Position numbers and translations under genes: made by a program. Source: Stenopsyche tienmushanensis (lineage: Eukaryota; Arthropoda; Insecta; Trichoptera; Stenopsychidae). From it: 64,000 nt of DNA. Position 1 is the stretch's first letter; each line of letters starts with the position of its first letter. Below the pieces are notes generated by a model that made no database searches, was not told the origin of the DNA, and was given only the letters and a program-made list of their open reading frames with translations. The stretch lies in the NCBI GenBank assembly GCA_008973525.1, contig WACJ01000437.1:1-64000 (forward strand), written 5' to 3'. Positions 48,500-59,536 of the stretch are shown here, one piece after another.

Positions 48500-48620
48500 G
48501 TCCATGTTTATCGCGTACATCATAGAGACGCTACGCGCATGCGCCGCGCTGCCTCTACTGTGTTTACACATGTAGCGCATCAATTTTATTTTATATTACA
48601 CAAACATAACGTTTTTAGGA
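48500..48620 (-). repeat. CGCATGCGC repeat family copy
   Basis: GCGTACATCATAGAGACGC, CGCGCATGCGCCGCGC and TTTTATTTTATATTACACAA match 27140-27320 and, inverted, 62690-62869. Confidence 0.55.
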
Positions 48621-48779
48621 TAAGTGAATGGTCATGCGGTATATAATTCCAGATAATCTCCAGATAAAAGCATCGAATTTTACGTCATTTAGTCTGGATC
48701 TGATCAGCCTCCACACACGTCGGGGGTATCGTCATCAGATATTTAAATGCTAGTTCGAGTTGATGACCGCGTGAGCCCC

Positions 48780-49337
48780 CGTTTTCGTATAACATCATCA
48801 ATGTGGCTGATAAAATTCCTTTCTGCTGAGACACGGACTAAAATTCGCAAAATTCCCGATTTCCCGACAAATTATTTATTTCCGTCGCTGCTGATGAATA
48901 TTTATATACTATAATACTTTGATGTGATTCGTAATTATATTACGGAGAAATGCAAAAAATCTGAGTCCCGTATCTATTATATTTCATATCGATATTCCCA
49001 TTATTAGAGTCGAGGTGTAGTAAATACATCATCGGTAGGGAGAGTTTAATATAACAATTTGAAAAGCATATATGTACCGTATATATCTATACATAGATTA
49101 GACAGTTACTGCACCTAGGCGTCGCCTAAGCGCGCCAATTAGTAGTTACGCCACTGTTTCCAAGCGTCCAGATTTCGGCAGGAATGTATCGATTTAGTAA
49201 CCTTTATTGTGTTGGTGAGGTGTACAATTTCTGTTAGGTAAAAATTTCAATCTCGAATTTTTCGGGATTACATTTATTAATACCGGGATTCATGAGCACC
49301 TAAAACTGTACGGGATCCCGGGATTGGATTCCCTAAA
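48780..49337. mobile_element. CCCGGGAT-family DNA transposon, right end present
   Basis: The interior matches 5398-5858 and 53150-53590 closely (GACAAATTATTTATTTCCG, GATGTGATTCGTAATTATAT, GTGTAGTAAATACATCATCG). The right end is GGGATCCCGGGATTGGATTC. The left CCCGGGAT end is replaced by unrelated sequence. Confidence 0.6.
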
Positions 49338-49982
49338 TTGGGTTGACTGTAAATGAAAATAAAACTACAGTATGCCAATATTTGATTCAATACCTGGAAG
49401 TACAGTCGATGAAATCGTTCAAAGAATAAAACTTGGACTATTATCATGACCACGCAAGATGTTCCGATTTCTTCTTCAACTTTGTTTATAGAGGAAAGCG
49501 CAAGATAAATGTGTTTTGCCAATATTGACGAATGAATGCTTAAGTATGTCGGTTCGAGGTATAACGAGGAACGATTATAAAATGAATACAAAGTTGTATG
49601 AAGTCTCAATTGTGTAGAAAAACTTGCTAAAAACATGCTTAGAAGATTTGGATGGTTCTATTTGTCCTTTGTGCCTTTCAGTATGATATGGAGTTATGGT
49701 TCATTTTTAAAAAAAATATGATGGAAAGTCAATTCAGAGTATGGATGGATGGACTTGGTGAGGTGTGTGCTTTGAAATAATGCTTCTGAAATATATCTGG
49801 TGGCATTTTGACGTCATGGTGATGCACCGCGAAGAATGTCTTACGGTCGCCTGATTGCGTTGAGCGCGTGCCATTAATTCGGGCGAGTGAACTTCGTCGG
49901 GCATTTTTAAGCTGATTGTGTTTATTAAGTAATGTGATTCACTTTCTCCGCATTGTTGGCAAGCGTTTGGTAATCGGGGCGA

Positions 49983-51092
49983 GTGCATTTAAAAGCGCAA
50001 TCATCCTTTCATTTCAATACAATGCACCTGTTAAATATCTGGGCAGAAGCAGCCGCTCACGACTGCAGACTGACCTACATCCATGTCGGCAAGCGATTAA
50101 TCACGGACCGTGTCCACTTTTTCACACGACGAGCACACTTGACAGATAACTGGACAATATACAGCTATCTTGGATGCAGCCAGCGCAGGAAGGAAGCGAT
50201 CAGTGTACGAATCAAAATTAAAAGTGTTGACCCACTTGGACCCAGATTACATAATGGACGAAATTTGTTCGCCGTCATCGGAACCGTTGCTCGACTCTCC
50301 GAATGTGATCGCGGGTCGAGAAGTCAGCTTTAACAACAAAAAAGAACTAATGGCAGAGACGTCTCGGTGCGACTGTGGGAAACAGTCTAGCTAGATCAGA
50401 GAAAACTGAGCACATCCAAACTGATGGCAATCAGCAGTCGGCGAAACGCATACGCGCTGATCATCACGCATCCCTTGACACTTTCTCGTCTAATGGCGAA
50501 GACGTGTGATTTGAATGCTCAGTCGGAATCAGATAAACAATACGAGGCAGCGAATATCAATCCACATTTTTAATACCGCAAGCGCCAAGAAAAGGATCGA
50601 CATGAATCGGAATGCCCCTGGCATTTGGACTGCATCAATCGAATGCAAAGAAATGGATCAATGAATTCTTCAAGACGACGTACTACGAAAGCACGCTGAA
50701 TGAACGGCTAAGTAGTTCAGAAAACATGACCGACCGAAATTCGAGAAGCTCGATCCATTCAATACACGAGATATCATATTTATAACGCTACTGCAATTAA
50801 TGCAGTTATCAGACCATACAACTGTGTAGATGCACATTTGCGATATATTTTGCAAAATACACTTACAATCAACCTCGATTTTCGTCATGGAAACAAATTT
50901 CATTGCTACGTAGACGGGAAGAACGCTATAAGCCGGCGGAGAGAGCATGCATTCCCGCGGCCAAGACTACTGGACGACTCCCATTCACGCATGCGCACGC
51001 ACATAAAAGAAGGAAATAAGTTATTCCTTCGTGTTAATATTTGGAAGAACAGAATATTTAAGAACACAGATTTAAATTTGCTTCAATTGTAG
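49983..51092 (+). other. GC-richer zone of frame-broken protein-like ORFs
   Basis: Successive open pieces in shifting frames: about 50140-50394 (includes LTHLDPDYIMDEICSPSSEP), about 50610-50780 (includes GLHQSNAKKWINEFF) and about 50733-51092 (includes NLDFRHGNKFHCYVDGKN). The pieces read like decayed protein, with few low-complexity runs, but no family is recognised, and ORFs of this length are expected a few times in 64 kb by chance. A possible splice acceptor (ACTTGACAG) precedes the first piece. It could be a dead transposon gene, another pseudogene, or nothing. Confidence 0.25.
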
Positions 51093-51536
51093 CATTATAC
51101 AGTATAAAAATGTGATTTATAATTCAATGTTAAACAACAGATGAATATGACCAGGTAAATGCGGAAGATCTTTAATCGATATTTATGTCTTCCGAAGCAC
51201 AAATGTAGGCAATCCAATGCCATCAACTATTAAAACAATGTCGATATTTGCACTGCGTATTAATCTAGGAAATGAAATTAATTATTTTGTGAGCAAATCA
51301 GGATGAAATACTAATTTCATTGCTTTTGTAACGTGAAAGGGAATCGTGGAAAAACTGCAAGCCTATCAGTTTCGGATTTTCTATTTCCAATAATAGATTT
51401 CTGCAAAGGAATAGTGATACTTGGATGATGACGCCACTATCGACCTTCCAAGGCGCGGGGGTGGGGTTCTCTCTTCGCTTCTGGACCCCGATGGGAAGAA
51501 TCTTTGAGAAGACAACTAACTTCAAGTTCTAGAAGA

Positions 51537-52902
51537 AGATACGTTGAAGGAAGTTGACGCCCCGCCATATCTTCTAAAAATGGTGGAGAGCTATCTGCAC
51601 GACAGGATACTGGTGTACACAGACGCCGAAGGAGGCCAAAAGGAAAGACCGGTAACTGCCGGCGTTCCACAGGGGTCCGTACTCGGACCTACACTGTGGA
51701 ACGTTATGTATGACGGCCTGCTAAAAGTTACACTAATGTCAGAGGCCAAGATGGTCGCCTTTGCTGACGACATAGCTATACTTGTCACGGCCAAGACCAC
51801 GGAGCTTCTGCAAATAATCTGCGAGAACACCCTGAAGAAGGCGGAGAACTGGCTAACGGAGGCAGGGCTAAAACTCGCCGTACAGAAAACGGAAGCCCTC
51901 TTCTTCACGAGGCGCAGAAAGCTTGCACCTCCCAACCTGAGGATCGGAAACTCGACGATTAAATTCTCAAGATCGATACGATTCCTCGGGGTGGAGATAG
52001 ACGACAAGCTCAGCTTTGTGGCACACACGGAGAAAGCGGCAGCAAGGGCGGCCGGAATTGCAGAGGGCCTGGCCAGGTTGATGCCTAACATCGGTAGCCC
52101 GAAGACCAACCGGAGGAAGCTTTACAATGAGGTAGTGCATTCGGTGCTGTTGTACGGCGCGCCAATATGGGCCGATGCACTGCACATAGAGCGGGCCAGG
52201 CTCAACATGGCCAGGGTCCAGAGGAGGAGCGCGATCAGGGTTGCGGTGGCGTACCGCACGGTGTCAGAGGACGCAGTCCTGGCGCTGACTGCGGTACCAC
52301 CGATAGATCTTCTCGCCAAGGAGAGGAAGACCACACGGTTGGGTGAAGATAAGAAGAGAGCCAAGGAGCTCACCATGGAGGCGTGGCAGACTCGCTGGCA
52401 AAACTCCATCAAAGGCCGGTGGGCCTACCGAATCCTGCCGACCCTGAAGCCCTGGGTGGACAGAAAACACGGGCAACTGTGCTACCACCTAACCCAGGTG
52501 CTCACCGGGCACGGTTGCTTCGGTAGCTATCTCCATAGAATTGGAAAAGAAACCGGACCGGGATGCCACCACTGCAATGCAGAAACGGATGATGCTGCAC
52601 ATACGACATTCGTCTGTCCGGCGTTCGACGCAGAGAGGGAAAACCTAAAGGAGAAGCTTAAATTAAATACGCTCTCCCCCGACACCATGATACCCTCGAT
52701 GCTGACTAGCGCGGAGACATGGAACGCGTGGTGCAGATACGCAACGGCTGTAATCCGGGCCAAGGAAGAAGCGGAGCGTGAGAGACGTCGCCTTCGCCCC
52801 CCATCTGAATAGATGACAGCATAGAGGACCCGAGAGGGAAACATTGCTGCCACCCTGGCATTGCTTCACTTGTAGCCAGGTGGCAGTGGAAGAAAAAAAA
52901 AA
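51537..52902 (+). mobile_element. 5'-truncated R1-clade LINE with poly(A) tail
   Basis: The element runs from inside the reverse transcriptase domain to a run of ten A at 52893-52902. Both flanks carry the same 13 bases, AAGTTCTAGAAGA (51524-51536 and 52901-52913; the first AA overlaps the tail). Truncation at the 5' end, a poly(A) tail and a duplicated target are the signature of target-primed reverse transcription. The 3' UTR (52813-52892) contains an imperfect fold-back, GCTGCCACCCTGGC and GCCAGGTGGCAG. It landed in a partial family D repeat. Confidence 0.92.
51544..52812 (+). CDS. R1-like non-LTR reverse transcriptase, C-terminal part
   Basis: An uninterrupted frame of 422 codons ending in TAG, with no ATG at its start because the element is truncated. 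Residues 40-53 are GVPQGSVLGPTLWN, the fingers/palm motif; FADD at residues 73-76 holds the paired catalytic Asp of the polymerase site. RFLGVEIDDKLSF near residue 147 and the thumb follow. At residues 341-358 lies a C-x2-C-x8-H-x4-C knuckle (CHHC...H...C) typical of the R1 clade C-terminus, then a basic tail. Normal R1 ORF2 is about 1,000 residues, so the endonuclease and N-terminal half of the RT are missing. In a full element the protein nicks target DNA and copies its own RNA; this copy cannot. Lack of stops suggests recent insertion. Several opposite-strand ORFs here are shadows. Confidence 0.92.
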   Translation: MKEVDAPPYLLKMVESYLHDRILVYTDAEGGQKERPVTAGVPQGSVLGPTLWNVMYDGLLKVTLMSEAKMVAFADDIAILVTAKTTELLQIICENTLKKAENWLTEAGLKLAVQKTEALFFTRRRKLAPPNLRIGNSTIKFSRSIRFLGVEIDDKLSFVAHTEKAAARAAGIAEGLARLMPNIGSPKTNRRKLYNEVVHSVLLYGAPIWADALHIERARLNMARVQRRSAIRVAVAYRTVSEDAVLALTAVPPIDLLAKERKTTRLGEDKKRAKELTMEAWQTRWQNSIKGRWAYRILPTLKPWVDRKHGQLCYHLTQVLTGHGCFGSYLHRIGKETGPGCHHCNAETDDAAHTTFVCPAFDAERENLKEKLKLNTLSPDTMIPSMLTSAETWNAWCRYATAVIRAKEEAERERRRLRPPSE

Positions 52903-53041
52903 GTTCTAGAAGATTAAATCATAGACATGTTCCGTCGTTCATCACAGCCGACACGTCGGTCGATCTGGATCGATCACGAATCGCCCTGAGATGCTCTCAG
53001 CATCAATAAGTTCTTCAATTGTAATGTACAAATATTGTGAC

Positions 53042-53590
53042 TAGGAAATCCAATCCCGAGCTTAAATTTCGATCCCGGGATTTCGGGGTTGCATTAGACC
53101 ATCCCGGGATCCCAGTTTCCTTATATTATAAAATTCCTTTCTGCTGAGACACGGACTAAAACTCGCAAAATTCCCGATTTTCCGACAAATTATTTATTTC
53201 CGGCGCTGCAGATGAATGCCTATATACTATAATACTTTGATGTGATTCGTCATTATATTACGGAGGAATACAAAAATTCTGAGCCCCGTATCTATTATAT
53301 TTCATATCGATATTCCCATTATTAGAGTCGAGGTGTAGTAAATACATCACCGGTAGGGAGAGTTTAATATAACACCTTGAAAAATATATATGTACTGTAT
53401 ATATGTATACATAGATTAGACAGTTACTACACCTAGGCCTCGCCTAAGCTCGCCAATTAGTATTTACGCCACTGTTTCCAAGCGTCCAGATTTCGGCGCG
53501 AATGTCTCGATTCAGTAGCCTTCATCGTGCTAGTGTGATTTCTGTTCGATAAAATTTCAATCCCAATTTTTTCAGAATTACGTTTACTGT
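53042..53590. mobile_element. CCCGGGAT-family DNA transposon, left end present
   Basis: Starts CTAGGAAATCCAATCCCGAG, then GATCCCGGGATTTCGGGG and CATCCCGGGATCCCAG, followed by the shared interior. The right side stops at about TTACGTTTACTGTGACG without the terminal repeat. Combined with 49337, it gives the family's two ends. Confidence 0.6.
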
Positions 53591-54316
53591 GACGATTTAC
53601 AACAGTGTAGTAGCGCCAATAAACACTGCACATTTCGTGATCATGGGCAGATCAACACGTCCGAAATATCGGTAATCGTTATGTTGATGTTAATGCCTTT
53701 GTGAATTTGTTTTTATGACAAACAAATATTCATATTTAGTAAGATCAGCGAACCAAATATGTTCGTTATTGACGGCAATGATCCTTTTAGAGTCGGCTGC
53801 CACTCATGCGATATAATCCCTCTAACTCATTTGCGTTGTATTCAATTCAAGTATTGCCAAGCTCAGGCAGGATCGTTTGAGACTACACGAAGATTAACCG
53901 CTATCCATATAGCAAATGCTTGCAATCACAATCTCAAATCGCCATATCATTCTCGCGGTGATCAATAATTCCAATGATTTCTCCGCAACGTTCCTATTGC
54001 GTTTACTAGAAACGCTACATCAATACTGTCAAAGCACCGACGCTATTTTGACATCCGACTACATTCTAGCGAGATTTATCGACGAGCCTCAACGGCCGAG
54101 CCGGGGAGAAGAGGTCGCAAATTAATTTAGATGAGCATATGAAGATAATGGCATAACTCCCGCTGTGAACATCACAAGTGATAAGAATAGCAGTCTGCGG
54201 GATGCGGAAGACATGTTCCAACAATGACACAGAGCAGAGTACTTGCAAGATGTGATGCACGCACGTGCCAAGCTTTAAAATAAACCCGTCTGGAGCTGCA
54301 GTAACTTAATACGCAC

Positions 54317-54439
54317 ATGCAGGGCTCAAATTTAAAGATAATTACCGCTCTGGTGTGTGTCTTCTTTTTAACTTTATTGCTGTCATTCCTGGTGCGTCTT
54401 CAGCGAGCTGAAACGCACCGTCGACTGGAGATTGCTTAA
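54317..54439 (+). CDS. Possible 40-residue single-pass membrane microprotein
   Basis: ATG at 54317, preceded by GCAC and by an in-frame stop 15 bases upstream, opens a 40-residue frame ending in TAA. The start is MQGSNLK, then about 18 hydrophobic residues (IITALVCVFFLTLLLSFLV), then a basic tail with five Arg (RLQRAETHRR). This is the layout of a single helix with a cytosolic C-terminus. No known family comes to mind. It is short enough to arise by chance, and the surrounding zone has broken protein-like ORFs, so it could also be the membrane anchor of a decayed larger protein. Confidence 0.28.
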   Translation: MQGSNLKIITALVCVFFLTLLLSFLVRLQRAETHRRLEIA

Positions 54440-54639
54440 ACGCAGACAGCAAATTAAAATATATTTATCACTGTATTTCTATCCTAATACGCGGAATTAC
54501 CTACGCAGAAGATAGAAACTTTTGGCGAACGAATGCTGCCATATCCGCGACAAGAAAAATTGCGGAAGATTTTCGCACGGTTGAAGTGAAACGTCTTAGT
54601 TCCCAGGAAAATTTGGCTTTAAACATTGTTTTTATGCAT

Positions 54640-54800
54640 TTATTAATGGATTTTTTAGCTAAAAGATGATCTTTGTGCAATATATAATAAAATGGGCTTG
54701 CTAGTTGTGTAGTGGTCGCTTTATACTACGCATACACACACAGTGTAAGCGGCGCGGCGCATGCGCATAGCACGTCTATGGTGTATGCGATGGATACAAA
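54640..54800 (+). repeat. CGCATGCGC repeat family copy
   Basis: TTTTTTAGCTAAAAGATGAT, GTGCAATATATAATAAAATG, GTAGTGGTCGCTTTATACTA, GCGGCGCGGCGCATGCGC and a CGTCTATGGTGTATGC tail match 62690-62869 in order. Confidence 0.55.
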
Positions 54801-55449
54801 ACGACTACAAACGATTCCCCTATTCTTTCTGATCAACTACTCGTTATAGTTTCGCTTTTCATGGCGTTCAAATGGATACTATCGTGGATAACATAAGATG
54901 AAACATGAAAGTGAATGTTTTATACTTAATTGAGCACTTGTTCAATTCATCTTTGAAGAAAACCGCAGAAAGATGATGATATAGTAGAGGAAGATATTTT
55001 TAGCGATATCAACATGTTTCGATGCATTCCTTTAGCGAAAAATATGTATTATTATAATATACCATTAGATATAAGATTATAAAATTAATCTATAATATTG
55101 AGCATGTATATGCATGGAATCTATGACGAAATACAAACATTTCACGGTTATAACGAGCATGTTCGTACATAATACATGTTTTTGTTATTTAGCATTTCTA
55201 TGGAAATATAAACGATAAATTACTAATGTTAGGATGAAATTGGGTATATTCAGGGATTGATTGAGGTAAAAGTAAGCTGAAAAGCATTCCTAGTCAAAGT
55301 GTATTGCTCTGCATGATGCAAATGATGATGAGTTCTCAGCTTATTAACTTGCAGTCCTTACTCTGAGCATTAAGATGGATATCAAACAGTTAAAGGAAGA
55401 CTTGCTAGAAATTGTATTAGTTATCAAGTCACGTACGGTTTAACTAATG

Positions 55450-57860
55450 AATCAACGTTGCAGAGTTACCTGTGACCCGCGTCGTAAAAACTGACAACTT
55501 CGCTGCATCGTAATAATGCAAGGATTATGATATCTTCCACAGTGTTGGAAGTCATAATTGAAGACCATAATGTCAAAGCACAACGAGAATTTCTTCCACT
55601 GCGACATGATAGAATGTCTGAAATAAACATCCACGATTGAGATCAGACAATCCTCAGCGTTGCTTGTAATTCTCGTCACATCGTCGTAGAGTTTCTCCAC
55701 AGTCTCCGGCGCAGGTGAATTCGCAAGATGTAAATAGGCATCTCTAAGCCGAGTCGAGCAGAAGCCGATAAGCCAATCTTCAGCTGACGAGCTGAAAAGC
55801 TGATGTCACGAAACGCAATAAGAGACAAGGATCGGTTGGCATCCTTCACTCGGCGAGAGCTCGCTCGGGTGAACGACACATAAATATATCGGATACCAGG
55901 TATACATGCACAATCATTGGAGCAATGTTGGGCTTATGAGTGAGTTTATACATCCGAGGGCATGTCCACGGAGTGAATCCCACGCTAAATGGCGAGGCTC
56001 GCCAACTCGCAGCTAGAAAGCTGGACCAGTCTCTCTTCCCGTTCCTCTAATCAAAAGAGGGCGTATCTCATGCGATCACTTCTTGCATTCCGGCAATACT
56101 CCATGCTCGATGCAATATCCATTAAGAGCTTATCTCAATCTTTCGGTAGGATTGCGGGACCGACGCTCGCCGGAGGCAGAACATTAACACAACACAATAT
56201 GAAATACGCAACCTGAATACTACGCGCAGATGAAGGTCAGGGAGAGACGAGGAAGCCGACGTCCAGATCGACGGTCGTACCTCCAGCAATCCATCTTATC
56301 ATCTGATGCTGTATAAGAACAATTTGCCCCGATCAAGATCAATTTGGAGAGCTTCAAGCATCTCAGATTATGTGAGTCAAATTCGAAATAAAAATCAAAG
56401 AATATTGGAATTGCACTAGGAATTGATGCAAAAACATCCAAGTTTAATTAACTAAACGGGAGTAATGCTTCATCAATATAATGCATGCTCACATTCTGGT
56501 CTGGGGTGATAAAGGGAGCTTTTTCTTTCAATTAGGAATTCTTTTGTGGGCACCTCTGTCATTTAAATTAATTATTTTGGCAGCCCTAGTCCGTGGCTCG
56601 TACGATCTTCAGATCTGACACCACTGGATGTTGAAATGTCTTATTCGTTTGCACATGTTTTGTGAATTTGGAAGTTCATAAATAATTTTACTTAAAACAA
56701 TTGCATAAAATAATTTATTCAAATCAAAAACACAGTGCAAAATACAAAAACAGTGTTTTCATGCTATTAGGACCACGGATTAAAAAGTTATGATAATTTA
56801 AAGGTGAAATTTTGGGTATTTTTTCAAAATGTTGAAAAAAAAAGCTTTTTCGACAACCCTGATACTTAGGACATAGGGCCTATGTATGAAACGTAGCAAA
56901 TGACCCCCTTAAAACTCATATTTCCAATTGCTTAAACCCAGACGTTCAGCGTCTCTGTTGATATTACGGCACCCATTTAACATGCCCTGCCCAATTGAGA
57001 CGCATTGCCAGACATGTCCATGGCATCCCGATTGAGAACATTTCCAACCGTTTTAACATGGTTTTTCATTACGTATATATGATCGCTAGCCACACCTTGA
57101 CCAGTGTAGTATGTCTGGAAGACCCTTGTCTCGGAATTGCAATACGCACAAATATAACGGTTGTCCAGACTGACAAAAAGTCGTCCCTAAAAGGCGATGG
57201 AGGTCAATTATCGATGTCAGTTATCGCACTTAGACAGTGAGCGGTACAATTCTTGTCGGCTGCTATTTTGTCCGTCACCCACTGTGACCGCCTCCCGTTG
57301 TCGCATCCCACAGGCCGATTTAAAAGAGCAGCTCTTCCTACATATGCACCTGTTAACGAGGACGCCTTTCCTCATAAAATACGCGACAGGGCCGAAACGT
57401 GACGCTCTCTTATCCCGACAGGTTGTAAACATAACGTATGTTGTGCGCCCGCTAAATTTATGGCCCCGGCCGCAAAGATAGCGGTAGAGGAGCGCCGTGG
57501 ATGACTCATACGACGGCCACGCAAATGCAAGTCGCCGGCACCGAAACGGTTAACCCATTCTGCGTTCGGGAGCGCCGATCCCGAATTCTTCCACCGAGAA
57601 ATCGCCCGAAATTATGAAACTGGATTCAATCGATGCCCGGTTTTGGGTTACACCAGACGTATCACGCTATGTCCTTATTGACGCGTTGCGACATCAGACA
57701 AGACCCGGGTCTTCTTACATCTACGTATGAAATCGAATACATTGCATCCAGCAATATTTTTACAAAACATAATACAAGAACACGATGTTTGGACTACCAA
57801 AGACGGTGTTAGAACACAAGTCAATTTTGACACAACGCGTGCAAATTGAGGAATTACTCT
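55450..57860. other. Further frame-broken protein-like ORFs
   Basis: On the minus strand an open piece of about 118 codons (55452-55805; includes AEDWLIGFCSTRLRDAYLHL) is followed upstream by shorter pieces to 56441. On the plus strand pieces at 56995-57481 and about 57550-57660 (includes SADPEFFHREIARNYETGF) lie in shifting frames. None is recognised. They resemble decayed coding sequence more than the AT-rich surroundings do, but chance is not excluded. Confidence 0.22.
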
Positions 57861-58667
57861 ATTTAACGTTTAAATGTATGGATACGCCTTAAAAATATGA
57901 ATCCGTAATATGAGCAATGTCAAATTTAATAAGCCAGTTAACTTGCTGATATGCCTGAAGAACCTGAAATATGGGGATCAACCAAAACATTTCTATAAAC
58001 GAGTATATACCAACATTGAATATTAATGAAAAAGCACGCGGAAGAAGATTCTAATTAAATTCTCCGAGATTAAATCGATGCTCAAATCGGTTTCAATTTA
58101 ATAAATCCAAGGAAGACGCGCAATAACTCTGCTAGAATGAAGTATTAGCGTCATACGTCGCGTGCTAAGACCGCTTATTATGTAGTTAAGCACGAAAACG
58201 GAAGATCAGGTTAGTTAGAATATCGTGTAGATGTCCGTTTTTAGCTCCGGCCAAGATTTATTATCCTGGCAGCCATTTCGTCCTGTCAAAGCTCCCTTTA
58301 GCTCTGAAGGAGCCTTGATTATGAAGAACACTTTCCGAGTGCAATAAATCACACTCGAGCGCGATCATTAGCGAGGGGGTTCACGTTTCCTATCCACATA
58401 TTCATTAGACTATTTTTATTCGAGTAATCCAATCAAAACTCAGCATTTTATTTTTGGATATGATGCCAATCAAATTTGAATGCAAATGGTCATAAGTATG
58501 CCATCAACATAAAATTATGACGAAAATCTCTTTCAGTAACGAGCTTATTGCTTATGAGCCCATTTAAAGTCTATATTAATTGTTAAACATATTTTTTAAA
58601 ATAATGTCATTAATTATCTAGAACAGCAACTGGCTATAAGAATACAAAGACTCGTTTAGATCTTGAT
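57861..58667. other. Unannotated stretch
   Basis: No ORF or repeat that I can support. Confidence 0.35.
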
Positions 58668-59061
58668 TTAACCCCGTTGAGTAGTGAGCTAATTTAAAAT
58701 CATCAACAACTTAAATGCTATATTCATATGTCTGCCACTTATCTTTAGTACAAATCCATTTATCTGTCTGGACCGCGCAGCGTGTATGAAACTTGTATAT
58801 AAATCAATAAACAATGTCGACAGTACACAATATTCGTTCATTTCTTCGCATGAACATAAACAATATATTTGAAGTCCATTAATTTGGGTTATTATTAGTC
58901 GATAAATTTGGGTTAATGATTTATACAATCGTACGATGTACGCAAAATATTTCTCCGTCTTTGTCTCTGTACAAACTCAATGTGCAATACATATACGAAT
59001 GCTCTTTCTGAATCACTGGAATTCGATCGCAAATGCGCGACTGAACTCCTCAAAAGGTTAA
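58668..59061 (+). mobile_element. T2 family MITE, 394 bp, both ends present
   Basis: The reference copy. TTAA at 58668-58671 and 59058-59061; starts TTAACCCCGTTGAGTAGTGA and ends GACTGAACTCCTCAAAAGG with TTAA. Inner landmarks: CTATATTCATATGTCTGCC, ACCGCGCAGCGTGTATGAA, ATACAATCGTACGATGTACG and CTTTCTGAATCACTGGAATT. No transposase. TTAA borders and CCC after TTAA favour the piggyBac superfamily. Confidence 0.75.
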
Positions 59062-59158
59062 AATGTATTAAGGATATGTATAGTCATTCTCCCTATCAAC
59101 ATCTCTTTTCAATACTTTAAATTTCAAGTATAATAACATCAATAATTCAAATTAGAAT

Positions 59159-59536
59159 GTGAAACATCAAATTCACGATCTGTTTAATTGTCTCAAGACT
59201 CTTCAAAATTTGCAAAAAAATCTAAGTGAACAAAAAATAAATAATATTTTTATAGAAAGTGAAGATGAAGACATCGCAGAAGATCAGTATGATCTGGTAT
59301 ACAAAATGAATGGACGTTTCTCAATAAACTGGATAAGTCGTCTTAAGAAAGTTGTCCAAGTCACTTTTAAATGGTTAATAAAAAACCAAAAAAAATCCAA
59401 AAATATTTGCATTGATTTGGGAAATATTGAGCATTTTTTGAATACAGGGTACTGTTGTCTATGTCAGGGGATTGCGTATTTAAATGAAAAATACTTTTTG
59501 AGTAGCCAAAATAAGTTTTTTCATTTATTTCCATAA
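59159..59536 (+). CDS. Hypothetical 125-residue ORF next to TTAA MITEs
   Basis: A long frame for such AT-rich DNA, starting at GTG with no upstream ATG. It contains an acidic stretch (IESEDEDIAEDQYD, about residues 38-51), a Lys-rich middle, and a CCLCQ cluster near residue 102. I recognise no family. An acidic N-terminal region and position between two TTAA elements would suit a fragment of a piggyBac-type protein, but no catalytic motif is seen. Its 3' end includes the 49-bp sequence that is duplicated across the adjacent MITE. Confidence 0.22.
   Translation: MKHQIHDLFNCLKTLQNLQKNLSEQKINNIFIESEDEDIAEDQYDLVYKMNGRFSINWISRLKKVVQVTFKWLIKNQKKSKNICIDLGNIEHFLNTGYCCLCQGIAYLNEKYFLSSQNKFFHLFP

Noticed and set aside
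51591..52869. Several minus-strand ORFs opposite the reverse transcriptase
   Set aside because: They are shadows of the GC-rich sense coding frame.
53916..54125. Adaptor-complex subunit-like look of the ORF around LLRLLETLHQYCQSTD
   Set aside because: The resemblance is limited to a few hydrophobic positions; key conserved residues of adaptins are absent.
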